Shown in pieces: positions 21,995 through 34,314 of a DNA stretch of 64,000 bases (position 1 is the first letter of the stretch; every line of letters begins with the position of its first letter). This stretch comes from Salvator merianae (Eukaryota > Chordata > Lepidosauria > Squamata > Teiidae). The position numbers were made by a program, and so were the translations under genes. The stretch spans positions 59,834,456 to 59,898,455 of the forward strand of contig QVOM02000126.1 in the NCBI GenBank assembly GCA_003586115.2, given 5' to 3'. Under the pieces are notes generated by a model, which saw nothing but the letters and a program-made list of their open reading frames with translations, was not told the origin of the DNA and did no database searches.

Positions 21995-22370
21995 ATGTTC
22001 TGCCTCCTTCCACAAATAATATTACCTGTTTGGGTTTTAAGGAATATTTTATAATATTTACCCCTTGCCCTTCAACTCAAAGATCTCAAGGCAGCTGATA
22101 GATCCATTAAAATCAATAAACATATATAAACCATAATTAAAATATAGTCCCCCCCCCCAACTCAGTTCAGGACAGCATAAGGAGGATACTGAAACATGAC
22201 AGGTCTGAGTGAAGAGCCACATTTTAATGAAGCCATGAGGGCCATCACAAAAAAGGCCCTCTCATATGCTGCAACCGTGTGAAATTGATTATTTTCCAGT
22301 GATGTACTGAATTAGTGTTCAAAGTCTTTATCACCTAATAAATAAAGGATATCACTGTCTCGCCTGACTG
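21995..22370 (-). repeat. L2-like LINE 3' end (antisense)
   Basis: 'aagatctcaaggcagc' and the following 'aaccataattaaaat' section match antisense L2-like 3' ends, and 'gggccatcacaaaaaagg' looks like a displaced C-terminal block. A C10 run lies at about 22150. Confidence 0.45.
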
Positions 22371-22379
22371 AATCCAAAA

Positions 22380-23360
22380 TGCTGTACACTATTTATCACA
22401 CAGATACAAAAAATGGCCTTGTGGAGTACTGGTATAGCTTTTCTTTTTTACACAGGTTGATGAGTGTGTAGTGTTGAAAATCCTGCAATCACTGCAAATG
22501 ACATCACTATTACTAAAAGGGGAACAATAATCCTGAATGAACATGACTCTTTTCTTACACATGCTCCCCTCACACGATGTATTGCAAATATAATGAGCCA
22601 TAGCAGAAAGCCCATTAGGCTATTAGAGATTATTACCAGCAGCATTCCGAGAATCACCTAATGTTTCAAGGATTACAGAGTTCTTCTTTGCATTTGCCTT
22701 TCACAACGAGTTAGTTCAGATCTTGAAAAAGGAAAAAAAAAAAAAGGCAAGGATGGGGGGGAGAACTAAGTGGTGTTCTTGGAAACACAGAGGCTTACAT
22801 GAAATTCTGGATGATATGTATGTAGGACAAAAATAACCCCAGAAACCAGTTCAAGCAGAGTGTGTTCTGCCCTTAAACCAAACATTGCTAGAAGCGTGCT
22901 AGTTGAAGGAAGGCCTTGTCAGAGCAATATAGTAAATCCCAGAAATAGATTGACTGTGTCTGATTTGAATTTGTTGATTTACATACCATGGGACAATAAA
23001 TAGTTTCTCTTGGTAATGACACATTCAGCTTTTAAGTCAAACTGTATTCATCATATTTCATGTGCCTTCTTGCCATTTTTTAGGGGGAGTGGGGACCAAA
23101 AGAATTAAATAGAAACATTTATTTGTAATTTAAAAAAAAAAAAATAGTTTGAAAAAAAGGTATTCAAATTCTGCTTGATTGGGGGGGGGGGGGAGAAGTG
23201 CTGCTTTGTAATGTTCTCTATATTACATCTCCCAAAAGACTAAGGATGATTATGCACTAGCCAGTATACCAGACTAGCAAGCATACTAGAAGCCTCCCTT
23301 CTTCACGTTGATGACCCCACCGAGGGCCTCCCTTAGACTGTACCAGTATACAGAAGGGGG
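22380..23360. other. Unassigned stretch with A and G runs
   Basis: Contains poly-A near 22730 and 23130 and a G13 run at 23181-23193. The segment 22660-23100 has no recognised repeat. The three short frames at 22389-22661 overlap on both strands and show no domain. Confidence 0.4.
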
Positions 23361-23366
23361 GTTCCT

Positions 23367-23660
23367 AGGGTGCAATCAGACAGGTTTTTTTTCCAATCAC
23401 TCCTTATAGAAAAAGCAACCCTTCTGTTGCACAACACAAAGGCATTCAAACAGCCAAACGAATGAGTGCTCTAAAGCCTATCTCATTTTTCCACACTTTC
23501 CTCTTCATTTACCTCCAAAGTCTGGTAATGCTGGGTGCTATTTGCTGATTGGCCATTCATCTGCCCAACTTTCTGTGTCTCTGATTGATCAATCACCTGT
23601 AGCAGCCATTTCATACACTGTGATTTGCTACATCTCCCACTTATGTGCCTACATAGCTCC
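23367..23660. repeat. Unclassified dispersed repeat, copy 2
   Basis: Second member of the pair described at 21144. The two copies are about 2.2 kb apart in the same orientation. Confidence 0.5.
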
Positions 23661-24283
23661 ACATCCAAGCCAACTAAAAGGAAGAGTCACCTTCGGTGTT
23701 ACGATATCCAGAATGAGGAGGAGCTTTAATACCTCTTGGAGCTATCAAGCTCCTCTCTGAGGTTGCCTGAGGCCACAAGGGCAGCCCAATCTAGCAGATG
23801 GTGGAGACATACCTATTGTTGTAGCCAAATATTTTAGTTGCTCATTGGATGGAGAGAGAAGCATTTTTGCTCTTCCCTAGAGCTAAGCAAGCAGAAAGGG
23901 CGTCTTTTTTTCCCCTTGGCAACCAACAATATTTTAGGCATACTACTAGGTTGTCTTCAATAGCTTTTCCAGCCTTAACATACATTCAAGAGGACCAATT
24001 TCAGCAGTACACAAAATTGCACTGCCAGAATGGATCCTGCCAAAATGATTAACTATGAAGATTGTGTGATCTTTGGGCTGGTGTGGTGGCTGTGCTGGAA
24101 TAGAACATCACTTCTTTCTATCAACACAGTTATGCTATTCTTCAAATCCCACCCATGCTATATTTTCCTTTTTACACAGGAGAGTCTATGAAGAGTCCCC
24201 AATTTTTAGAAAAAGAAATTAAGGATTTTTATCTAATCAAACATGCCAGCTTATCCACTTCTGCCAGATCTAATAACTTAATT

Positions 24284-24284
24284 G

Positions 24285-24317
<33 letters not shown>
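24284..24317. repeat. (AATC)n microsatellite
   Basis: Eight or so tandem AATC units, reading 'Ser-Ile-Asn-Gln' in one frame, a repeat artefact. Confidence 0.95.
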
Positions 24318-24409
24318 CCATTTGGCGTTGTGATGGATTCTTCCATTCTTCTGCCTATAGTAGTTTTGCTGCTGTAATCATATACTGTAGTAATCTTCAA
24401 TAAGTTTTT

Positions 24410-25200
24410 TTTCTGAAGTTTCATCTAGCAGTCCCCCCCAAAGTACTCTGGTTTCATTTGAATCTTCGACTTTGTCTAATTACATGTATGCATCCAATTT
24501 TTTTTGGCTTTATCACATGTCCACCACATATGATAATAGGTTCCTTGAACATTTTCCACAATTGCAACAGACATTTGAGACACCTTTATACATTTTAGCT
24601 ATTTTTTCTGGTGTTATATACCATCTATACATCATCTTGTAAAAATTTTTCTTTAAGATTATAACATAGTGTTTTAACCACATATTTTCCCATTGCTTCA
24701 TCTGTTTATTATAATCAAAATTCTTTGCCCACTTTTACATTTTTTGACTTGTTCATCTTCCATTTCAATTTTCAACAATGATTTATACATTTTAGCAATA
24801 ACATTTTAGCATCTCCCATACATAATTGCATTTTGAATTCAGTTTTATTCTGTTCTATACCTCCCAGTCTTTTATTCATTTTGAATCTTTCCACTAGTTG
24901 TAGGTATGGAACCACTGAATTTTATATCTTTTGTTCCCTTGTTTTAAATTTTAAATCACCATTTTCATTCTCCAACAAGTCTGATATTTTTCTTTTAAAA
25001 TGTGTTTCCTGTGGAGATATCTACAGGGGTAATTTTGAACATAATCTGGGCTTCTATTTAAGTGAGATTCTCAATAAAGCATTTCTAACATCATGATTCT
25101 TACAATCCACATCGACTTTTACTTTGTCTTACCATAAATAACTTTCAGGCCCTCTAATTCTAACATGGCTTTTCAGCACTTGCGGGTATTCCTTAAGGAT
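24410..25200 (-). mobile_element. L1 LINE ORF2 C-terminal relic (antisense)
   Basis: On the minus strand the reading runs 'KNHDVRNAFLRISLK', 'ISPQETHFKRKISDLLE', 'NGDLKFKTREQ', 'VPYLQLVERFKMNKRL', 'KTEFKMQLCMGDAKML', then 'NFYKMMYRWYITPEKIAKMY' and 'GVSNVCCNCGKC'. This is the ordered C-terminal third of vertebrate L1 ORF2, including the end Cys-rich motif (CxxCGKC here, where the usual form has CWKC). Several stops and frameshifts show that it is dead. The upstream side ends at about 25200, where a different DNA element begins. Confidence 0.85.
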
Positions 25201-25204
25201 CTCC

Positions 25205-25719
25205 CTTTGACATGCTAGTGGAATATGGAACGCCCCTCCCACCTCTAGTACACTCTGTCCATGCAGGACAGAGCATGATCCAGATCAAGGTTAGTGAAGG
25301 TTAGTGTTAGCAGTTGATGTAGAAAAGGTATAAGGAACAAGGACGCTTGCTAGCAAAGTGTGTCTGCATATTGAAGAGGCCATTGTGACCGGGAGCAGCA
25401 TAATACTGCTCCTGATCACAACTAGCTGTGGAGCACAAATTTGTGCTCCTCGACTTTACTGGGAGTTGATAGTCAGCTCCTGGTAAAGGGTATCCCCACT
25501 TACCTTGGCGACCACAATCATCCTTGCATGCCTGCACACTGCACAGCCCTGGCAGTTGCCACAGCAGCGGCTGGATGCTTCCCAGTTGCTGCCACGGTAT
25601 GCATCAGGCAAGACGACCAGCATTCGCACCACAAATGTCAGTAGCCTGCTTCAGATAAGGAATTAGAGCCACACAGTAGGGATGGTGTCTGTGGTATGTG
25701 TTAAGTGTGAAAAGGCCCT
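25205..25719. mobile_element. Hairpin-rich DNA element (family C), copy 4
   Basis: The right end 'aagtgtgaaaaggccc' matches the inverted start of the 4.7-kb copy. Inside are a perfect 20-bp palindrome, 'ggagcacaaatttgtgctcc' (25431-25450), the stem pair 'gggagcag' with 'ctgctcc', and 'actgggagttga' with 'tcagctcctggt'. The stem order is the same as at 4.7 kb. The left limit is uncertain and it lies at the edge of the L1 relic. Confidence 0.6.
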
Positions 25720-25884
25720 AAGAGTGTGTGTAAGTGTCTGTGTTGTGAAAGCATATAATATATTTTCAAGATACAGGCTATGTTCTGACATGATTCTGTT
25801 CTGGAGTCAGTGCTACCAGCGCACATATATTTTTGAATCATCTGCAAGGTACCGTTGTCAGCAAATCGCCAGCCTATGCTTTTT

Positions 25885-27045
25885 CTTATCATATTTTGTG
25901 CCATAAATGATGCACTGATACATAAGACGCACCTATCATCTAGCAAGAAATATTTAAGAAAAACAAATTTTAAACAAACATTATAATCAGAAAGGTGTAA
26001 CTGTGTGGGTACCTTAAATACGGTTTGTAGGTAGCCACCGCCTCTCTTGCTGACCACGACCCACTGAAGAAGATGTTGACACAGATGCTGCAGTACCACT
26101 AAGGTTTGACCCCATCACTGCCATAAAGGTAGCTGTTGCCCTTAGGTCGTGATCAGAAAGAGGGTTAGACAATAGATGATGCCAGTGGAAAGTAGAGCGG
26201 CAGCGTGAGGTATCACTTGTGCTTGAGCTGCCTTAGGCCAAAAGCCATGTCATTCAGGCCATATGAGAAGACCCTGAGTTGGGTTTTGTAACATCAGGCT
26301 GCTCTGCTGTTTCCTTTGCAAACTTTCAGTTGTCTTCATAACAATACTGCAAGGTTTTGACACTGTTGAGCCTTCCAGTGAGGCTTGTTCCTGTTGAACC
26401 TATCAGCTGCTTATCCCATTATAATGAGGGCTATCAATACGCTTCATCAGCAATTTGCAGCTATCAGTGGCTACATTGAGTTTCCACGCCAGCTATTTGC
26501 AGGTATCAGAGGCTAGCGTCAGGTTAGTATCCTTTATTTTTATTTTTTATTAAATGAAGAAAATCTGCTCTACTTGTTGACTGAGGCTGCAAATTGGTGT
26601 AAGACAGAATCATCCCTTTCTGCACTGCTTGCCCACTAAAGGTTGATTTCATGGTTAAGGAGCACTAAAATCAGCATTAAAATGTATTCTTTATCAGTGC
26701 TGTTTAATGAGTGAAGGCTGAAAGACATTTTAAACATGCAAAACTGAAACTTCAGCCCTCCTTTAGAGTCCAGTTGCCAGTTGCCAGTTGCCAGTAGTTA
26801 AAGTGCTTACAAGAAAGCACACAACCTTGTAGCATGAAATGGGCAGGAAGCTTCTCATTCTTGCAAAGGTAGGGAAAACAATAGCCTGAAATGGAGACAA
26901 GAGCAAAGAGAAAAAAAGCAAAAGAACTTTAACCACCCTAGAGATTTTGCAAAGCATATAGTTCAAGGTAAAAATCACAGGTTGATTTGAGAAAAACTTT
27001 TGGAGGGAAAATGTGGGTCTTATTTGGTGTAAAAATACAGTAATT
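25885..27045. mobile_element. Candidate 1.2-kb inverted-repeat DNA element
   Basis: The left part reads 'atattttgtgccataaatg' and then 'cataagacgcacct'. The right part reads 'gtgggtcttatttgg' and 'gtaaaaatacagtaa'. Together they are a decayed form of a widespread vertebrate terminus of the type TACCGTATTTTT...CATAAGACGCAC and its inverse. No transposase frame remains. A three-fold 'cagttgc' unit lies at 26771-26795. The superfamily is not determined. Confidence 0.45.
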
Positions 27046-27049
27046 TAAC

Positions 27050-29800
27050 CTGTTTCCATCTAATTAAGTCATTAAGAAAACAGTGAGCCAGTTTTGGGCT
27101 GTGTCTCTACTTATTTTGGGCACCTGCAGGTTTGGTTTCAGGTGTCATGCCTCCATTTTCAGTAGCACAATGTGCCTCCCAAAGAGCACAACACCCACCT
27201 GAGGCACCCAGGCATAAGGGGATGAAATTGTGTGTTTAGGAGGAGCACCATATTGTCAGGTGCCTTTGCATGCCAAAATGGATCCATGGAAGTGCCTGCT
27301 AATGTGGTGGGATGGGCACTTCTGCCAAGGTGCCCTCCTCCAGGCATCTTTCATGTTATGTAGGAAACATAGCCTATGTCTTCTTTCACTGCATGTTTCA
27401 GAACTCCCTTTCCGGGTTCCTTGCCAGAAGTGTGTGGTCCTGTTTAAGGGGAGCCTTCACTATCTCACCTGCTGTTCAATGTATTGTATTATCAGCTGAG
27501 CACCACCTGGTCATTTCATTTCTACTAAAGTGTGCCTCAGAAGGAGGGGCAAACTGAACAGAATAACTTATAAGGGAACCACCATTAGCTGGAAAGTCTA
27601 TTGCTATTTTTCTTCCCTTTCTCCATTAAAAAAAAAAAAAAAAGAGGCTGAGAATTCCAAGTACGTCACCCTTTTCTCTCTCTTCTTCCCTCATTTCTGT
27701 GCACTCATTGGCCTGTTAATGTTTTGCCATTTTTGAGTATTTCCTTTCTTACACGAAACGTCTAAAGAGGAAGGAAAGGAAAAGAAAAAAAGGAAGATCC
27801 TTAAGGGTTTCAGACACTAAGCAACAGTCTGAAAGGTTAGATCAGGGGCTGCTAACCTTTCTGGACCCAAAGGCACATCTGGAATTTGGAGGACACACCA
27901 TAGAATCAGCCCCTCTGTTTGGTTCCTTCAATCTGGGCATGAAAGGAAGACTCAGAGGCACCATGATATCCTGACATGTACTTTTGGTGACCCCAGGGTT
28001 AGGTGTTTTCATAAACCCCTTAAACTAAAGGGGGTTGACAGGCAAATAAGTCTTTCATGTTGTTCTGAAGCATTCTAAAGGAGCTCCTTTGGTCTTGTGG
28101 AATCAGTCAGTGAAACTTGATGTTGAAAATAATGTCTGTGTCTGACTGTGGAAGATGGTTGTTTCCCCTGACTGAGCAGTTTCCAAATCTTATAATATAT
28201 GTGGCATGTATGACTGCTTTTTTTATTTCCTTCCATACAGATGGCCTGAGAGATATTCCTTTCCATGTGCTTCCCATGTCTCTATATAACTATTTGCACA
28301 CTTCTGACAGGAAAACTACAGAAGTGTATGGGCTAGGAGGAAGAAGAAGGAAGAGAGGTACAAATGTACTGATTAAACACTCTGCCAGGCTTTTTCCACA
28401 AGTGTGGACAGCATTCAAATGGATTGTGTAGATTTCAATAGATCTACACAATGTACAAGGAATGGGTTTTGTGTGCATGTGTGATGATCTTGCCACAAAT
28501 CAGTGATTCCAGAATGATTCCTATGTACCCTAAATGCTTGGTAAAATGAATTGCATGGTGAATGGGATGAGGAGCTCTAAAAACTTTTTTTTTCCCCTGT
28601 TGTGGCAGATATGATCCAGTGTTTAACACAAGGCACTTTACCCAGGGCATGGGTTCCGTGGTGATAGACTAATTTGGAAATGACAAAACTGAGGGGTGGA
28701 AATGGTAGTGAAGGAGATCATGAGGCAAAGTAGTAGTAGAAGAAAGTAACATTGCTGGCAAGGTACATGAATAAGAAATAGAGAAGAGAGGAGTAAACCA
28801 GGGAACCCACAAGAAATTGGATGAGAGGTTCTATTTGTTGACTCGTCAATGGTTCGCCCAGGGTGACAATAGAAAAAAAAAAGTCACTCATATTGAAAAC
28901 AGTTAGGAGGCTTAATATCATCTCAGTCCCATTTCCTGCATGGCACAGATGCTAATGGGAACATGAATTATCATATAATTTTAAACAAAATGTCCTACTT
29001 TCACAGTAAAACCCATGTATAAACATCCTCAAACAAAAGTTCATTTTACACTTTCGCATCTACTGTTGACGCATGGGGAATGGAATTCTGCAGTTGGCTC
29101 TGCTCCAGGTATTGGTAGATCCCAAATTGTCCAACCTCAATGGAAATTTTGAAAAAGAGGATCTATGTTGAGTATATTCAACTCCACACAGGGTGGTTCT
29201 CTTCTTTCATGGAGCCAAAAACAGAAAACAAAACACTTGAGCTTATTAGGAAACAATTGTTAAAATTGTGGGATGGGAGGAACATGAGTCTGGATAAAAA
29301 GACTGATGGAGGGGGAAAAGAAATCCCATTGGCAACTTTGGCATGCATGGCATGGCACTTGCTTCAGCCCAGGAGAAGGGTGGAAGGTTGTTCACATAGG
29401 TCACACATCCAGGCTTGTGCAAATTTTGAGGCTGGGGAGCAAGCATTCACTGCTGTCAAAGTTGTTATGTAGGCATATGGCACAAAGCTCCAGGAATGGC
29501 CCCAGAAATGGGGCATTTTTGGAATTTTGTATGGTAGGCCAGCTTAGGTAGTTTGGCTTAGAAGCTGCACTGTAGCAGCTGCAAGGAGTCAGACCCAAGC
29601 TGCCTTTTGCAAAGTAGTTTTTACCAGTCTGCAGAAGGAGTGTTCCCAGGGGCACATTCTGCCTCTGGGAATAGGCTGGGTCTGATGATGTACAGCCACT
29701 TTGCTTGAAAAGACTGCCTGGCAGTCTTTTGGTGCACAGTGACATGCAGTCACCGCACACCCAGCAACCTTCTGGCATGGTCCAAAGGGACCATACAGAT
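27050..29800. other. Long unassigned stretch, no gene seen
   Basis: No coding-like frame. A possible hAT start, 'caggggctgctaacctttc', lies at about 27844 without a matching right end. An A15-type run is at about 27627. The 28117-28431 frame has no domain and overlaps frames on the other strand. Confidence 0.35.
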
Positions 29801-29824
29801 TTTTGCATTAACCAAGACCACTTG

Positions 29825-29985
29825 ATATGTTTAGGAAAGCAGTGAAGATGTGTCTCTTTGCCCTGGCCTTTGTTTTAGTATGTTCATTTTATATTGCTTT
29901 TTAATGTTGTGACCTGCCCTGAGACCTTTGTGTATAGGGCAGGATAAAAATGCAAATAATAAATAAAATAAATAAATCTCTGCAC
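29825..29985 (+). repeat. L2-like LINE 3' end with AATA-type tail
   Basis: 'ttaggaaagcagtgaagatg' is the 'FRKAVKM' block near the ORF2 end. It is followed by 'gacctgccctgagacc', 'tatagggcaggataaaa' and an 'aataaataaaataaat' tail. This is the clearest isolated L2-like 3' end in the window. Confidence 0.75.
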
Positions 29986-29999
29986 TCACTGTTGATCTC

Positions 30000-30425
30000 A
30001 GATAAGAAGAGTACCAGAGGCCTGCTGTCTGCACACTAGTGTGGGAAGCCTGCACTTTCCTAGTATGCTTCATCTGCATTGGACAAAGCTATGGACTGAA
30101 ATAGGGCACCAAAATAGCACCCTATCCCAGTTCTGTGGTAGATTTGGACAATGAGGTCCACCAGCATATTACTGCACAGTCTCCTACAGTCCAGAATACA
30201 GCAGGAAGGTTTTTTTGGGAACACACCAGGAAGTGCCACTGGAGGTCACTGATATTTGCCAAAAAGAGCCTGGCTAGAAACTGTGAAGGCTAGGAGGGTG
30301 AGTGTCAAACTTGAGGGCTGGGCTCAGCCTTTGAAGCTGGCAGCTGGAGCTGAGCCAGCAGACTGCCTGAAGTGTGGAGCGCCCTCAGCCCGTGCTGGGT
30401 TGAACCACCTTGCATTGCACAGAAT
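30000..30425. mobile_element. Possible GGCC-ended DNA element (family B-like), diverged
   Basis: Has 'gcacactagtgtggg' and 'gggcaccaaaatagcacc' and a GC-richer middle like other family B copies, but both ends are unclear. Confidence 0.3.
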
Positions 30426-30429
30426 AGCA

Positions 30430-31280
30430 CACACCATGCAGAAACAGTCTAATTGTACACAGAGTATGAATCTCACTTTATGATTGCATAGTGTAGTAGA
30501 ATTAGGTAGTTTCATTCAAAACAGTATATAAATTACACAGAAATCACAGACAAGACTATTTTTGTTTAGAATGTTTACAGACACGCCTGCTAAAATAGAT
30601 GCAATTTGGTCATTATTACTTCATATATTTTGTCATTCCTTCAAGGAAGGTGTAAACTTTTGCAGATGATGGGTTGTAGTGGTTAAAAATGCCTCTTCAG
30701 TCTTTGAACAAAAATTGATTCCCATTTATGCGTTCAGTTCCTCACTGTGTTGACTGTGATTGCTATCATTTTTCTACTTCAATTGGTGGCTGTTGTTTTT
30801 GGGGTGGTGTCTTTGTCATCAGTAAAGAGTTGAATGCCCTTGTCACTGTCATATGCGAGTAGTACTTTCTTATTCTGCAGCCCCAATCCGAGTTTAATTT
30901 TAGGAATTTTTTTTTTAAGACTTCCATGACATAACTTCCACTAAACCTCACAAATTGCCCTCCTGCCTGCAACAGTTGGCTGAAATAACTGAGAAAGCAT
31001 CTCCTGGACTTTGCAACTCCATCCCTCAGGAGGCCTATGTGGCACCTCCCTGTTGGCCTATCACACTACATCCACACAGAGTTAAAAAAAAAAAAAGTGG
31101 GGGATTCAGTATGGCCCATGATTGGACCCACACAAAGCGGGATAACGATCTTGCCACTGAGTCCAATAAAGTCAGTAGGACCTTAAACACCCAGAAACAC
31201 CATAGATATAATCACAACTGACAAGTACAGATGCAGAAGAAGGCCTATGCAGACAGTGGGTTTTCTTTATTACATGGGTT
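30430..31280. other. Unassigned stretch, no gene seen
   Basis: AT-rich, with an A-run at 31085. No protein or repeat family recognised. Confidence 0.35.
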
Positions 31281-31284
31281 CATA

Positions 31285-31455
31285 CTGAGATTATTTATTT
31301 ATATTACTATTTTACCCTATACCAAAAGTCTCAGGGTGGGTCACAATAAAATCATAATGAAAGCAGATTAATACAGGGCCAGAGCCTGCATGGGGAGAGG
31401 ACGTCACTCCATCAGTCAAAGGTCAGGGGAAAGAGGTGTGTCTTCACCAGTCACC
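31285..31455 (-). repeat. L2-like LINE 3' end (antisense)
   Basis: 'ttatttatttatattac', 'accctataccaaaagtctca' and 'gggtgggtcacaataaaat' are the complement of the L2-like 3' end seen at 29.9 kb. 'ggtgtgtcttcaccag' at 31434 corresponds to the 'LKTHL' block. Confidence 0.65.
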
Positions 31456-32535
31456 TGAGTACTGTAGCCATGACACATTATTATATACAAATAGATATGG
31501 ATCCTATGAAATATAACTATAAGGGTTTCAAATACAGAGAATCTGACCAGAATCATGTAGAAACCAGATTTCCTCTGCTTATTTCTTGAATAACCTGGCT
31601 GCTGAGAAGTCAGCTCAGGAAATTAACAGAAGATTGAGCAACTATTTGGCCATCAAAACTAGTCCATTGTTCAAACTTACACCTTGAGAACTTCTCTTTA
31701 AGAAAGCAAATAGCAACATTTAAGTTCATCAACCAGTGTAGTTGTCTGTTTATCTGTCTACGTGACAAGGCACACATCTTTGCTCAGCTCTAGGAAGTTC
31801 CCTCCTTTTTCTACTTGGGAAAAAGAATATAAAAAGTTCAGGTTTTTACTATTAGGAAGTTAGGAGAAGAAGCAGGAGTTAGCAGGAGCTGAGGAAGGAG
31901 GAGAACAAGAGACATTATGGAGCAGAGGAAGAAGAAAGCATCTCAGCGCCATTTTTACCTTCGCTAAGAGCTGATTTTTACCTCCCTCCTGAAATGGGAG
32001 AGAACAGATTTTTCCAAGGAGCTGCCTGATTCACTGCTTGCAGCTTTCTTTATTTTCCTTTTTGCCATAATGAAGTTTTATCTGGAGAAGACTACAGATG
32101 GGTGAGATGTATCCCTCCAATGCTAGGAATTTCTCTAGTTTCCATTGCTAGCTTCTTCCAGACTCTCTCTCTCTTTCTCCCCCCCCCCCGCCTTCTACCT
32201 CTTTTACACACACTAAATAGGTCTCCTTACTTAGTTTGGAGCCAAGCCTTTTTCTTTTTGCTTTCCAAATGCCAAACCACCTATCCTACCTATGAAACTG
32301 GCTGATTCTAACAAATTACATTGTCTATTGCTATTTCTTTGGATTTCAATCTTTTTGCTGGGTTATAATAAAGATGCACCATTCTTTTCAAGGACTACCT
32401 CCCCTTTATTTGCATTTTCTATGTCAATTTAGCGTTATTAAAACCATAACCAAGATATCGATCCCTAAAAGATCTGATACCTGGGCAGAAGCTAATTTCC
32501 CCAAAATATCTTCCCAGAGCTCAGCCTTTAACAGT
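31456..32535. other. Unassigned stretch with CT/C tract
   Basis: Contains a (CT)n-C10 tract at about 32161-32190 and GA-rich DNA at 31860-31940. The frames here are short and show no domain. Confidence 0.35.
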
Positions 32536-32539
32536 ACAT

Positions 32540-33850
32540 ACAATGAGGGTGCCTGACACAAATCAGTGGAATACTATTTCATAATCTGGGGGCTATGACC
32601 AAGAATGATGTCTCAGGTGTTCCCACCTTGTAAACTTCTGAAGGTGGTAGGACTACTAAGAGGGTCACACTGGCAGATCTTAGGGCATGGACAGGTCTAT
32701 ATAGAAGGAGGCAATCCATTAGATATTTGGGGCCCAAGCCATTTAGGGCCTTATAAATTAACATTAATGTCTTGAGCTGGGCTTGGCAGCAAATATGCAG
32801 CCAGTGCAGTTCTTTTAGGACAGGTGTGATGTGCATCTTGTCTGCTGTGCCAGTTAGCAATCTAGCTGCTGCATTCTGCACTAGCTGCAGCTTCCAAACC
32901 ATCTTCAAGGGCAGCTGCACATACAGCACATTACAATAGTCCAGTCTGGAAGTTGCCAGAGCTTGGATTACTGTGAACAGACTGTCTCTGTTTAGAAAGG
33001 GCTGTAGATGATCAACCAGTCATAGTTGAGAATAGGTGTTCCTCACCACCACCTCCACCTGTGCTTCAAGTGTCAGCACAGAGTCCAAGATCACCCCCAA
33101 ATTACACAGCTGTCCCTTCCAGGGCAAAGAAACCCCATGAAGAACAGGATGTCTCCCTTCTTCATGGATACGAGATCCTGTAACACACAGCACCTCCATC
33201 TTGTCTGAATTCAGGTTCAGTTTATTGCCCCCTATCCAGCTGTTTAATGCCTCCAAGCACCTGTCAAGCACTTTGACCACAGCTCCTGATTCAGATGGCA
33301 TTGGAGAGACAGAGCTGGATCTCATCTGTGTATTAATGACACCTCACTTCAAAACTCCTGATGACCTCTTCTACTGGCTTCTTATAGATGTTAAAGAGCA
33401 TGGGAAATAACAACCATCTCTGAGGAGCCTCACAAGTGAGTTCCCAGGGCAATGAACAAAAATCTCCCACCGCTACTCTCTGACATTGACCTTGGAGATA
33501 AGAGCTCAACCAATGCAACATATTGCCTCCAGTTCCCAAATTCTTTAGACTTCCCAGAAGGAAACCATTGTCCGTTATATCAAAAGCTGCTAAGAGGCCC
33601 AGAAGAACCAGCTGAGTGACACTCCCCCATCTTCCTTCCAGGGAAGGTCATCAACCAGAGTGACTAAGGCAGTTTCCATCTCATAACTGGGCCTGAAGCC
33701 AGACTGAAATGGGTCTTCTGCCTCTGAATTCGACAGAGGGGTAGTAGCAATATCATAAAACCAACCAGAAGCAGTACTGACAGCAGCAGTATGCAAGTGC
33801 ACATTTCTTTTCGTCTTTTGTACTTCTAATGACTCACCAGCAAACATATT
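32540..33850 (-). mobile_element. L2-like LINE ORF2 relic (RT to C-terminus)
   Basis: Read on the minus strand, blocks come in the expected order. 'FRPSYEMETALVTLVDDL' (about 33720-33650) is RT. 'MLHWLSSYLQGQCQRVAVGD' and 'LPWELTCEAPQ' follow (33539-33400), then the active-site box, which reads 'YTDEIQLCLS' after a stop where 'YADDTQLYLS' is usual. 'GGNKLNLNSDKMEVL' and 'LCNLGVILD' come next (33325-33020), then 'QNAAARLLTGTA' and 'LKELHWLHI' (32929-32579). It is 5' truncated within RT and broken by stops and frameshifts. It is one of two long relics of the same family in the window. Confidence 0.9.
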
Positions 33851-33854
33851 GCAC

Positions 33855-34310
33855 CAAGGGAGAGACTTACTACTCTTTTTCTTTTCAGTTCAGAAACAAA
33901 TGGCAGACATGTACCAATTTTGCAGGCATTAACACGGCACCTGCTGCTTCTATTTCATTTAAATAGCTAATTACCAGGACATCTTTCAGTGGCATTTTTC
34001 AGAGATACTGCAATGTCAAAACAAGAAAGGTTAAAGAATAAACATAGGAGGTGCTAATATATGACAAGCAACAGAGCATATGTTTTCTTCAAATTACTAT
34101 AGTGGGTGGTCTTATGTGGCATAACCTGGCATATTGTCATACTTTCGGTTAATGTAGGTTTACCTAACATAGTTTAGGGAGGGTTGGGCATTTTTTCATG
34201 GTACAGAGCCTTTGGGAATACAATATTGATCCAACTTTGGTACAGGGATAGAACAGAAACTGGAACAAGAGTTCTAAAAGGGGTCAGTAATTAATTTTAT
34301 TTATTTATTA
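33855..34310. other. Unassigned stretch, no gene seen
   Basis: AT-rich DNA between the L2-like relic and the hAT MITE. No element recognised. Confidence 0.35.
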
Positions 34311-34314
34311 TGGA

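Noticed and set aside
24282..24320. CRISPR-like short repeats
   Set aside because: Simple (AATC)n with no spacers; the genome is vertebrate.
27844..27995. hAT element starting 'caggggctgctaacc'
   Set aside because: Only one end is recognisable; no inverted partner or 8-bp duplication was found.
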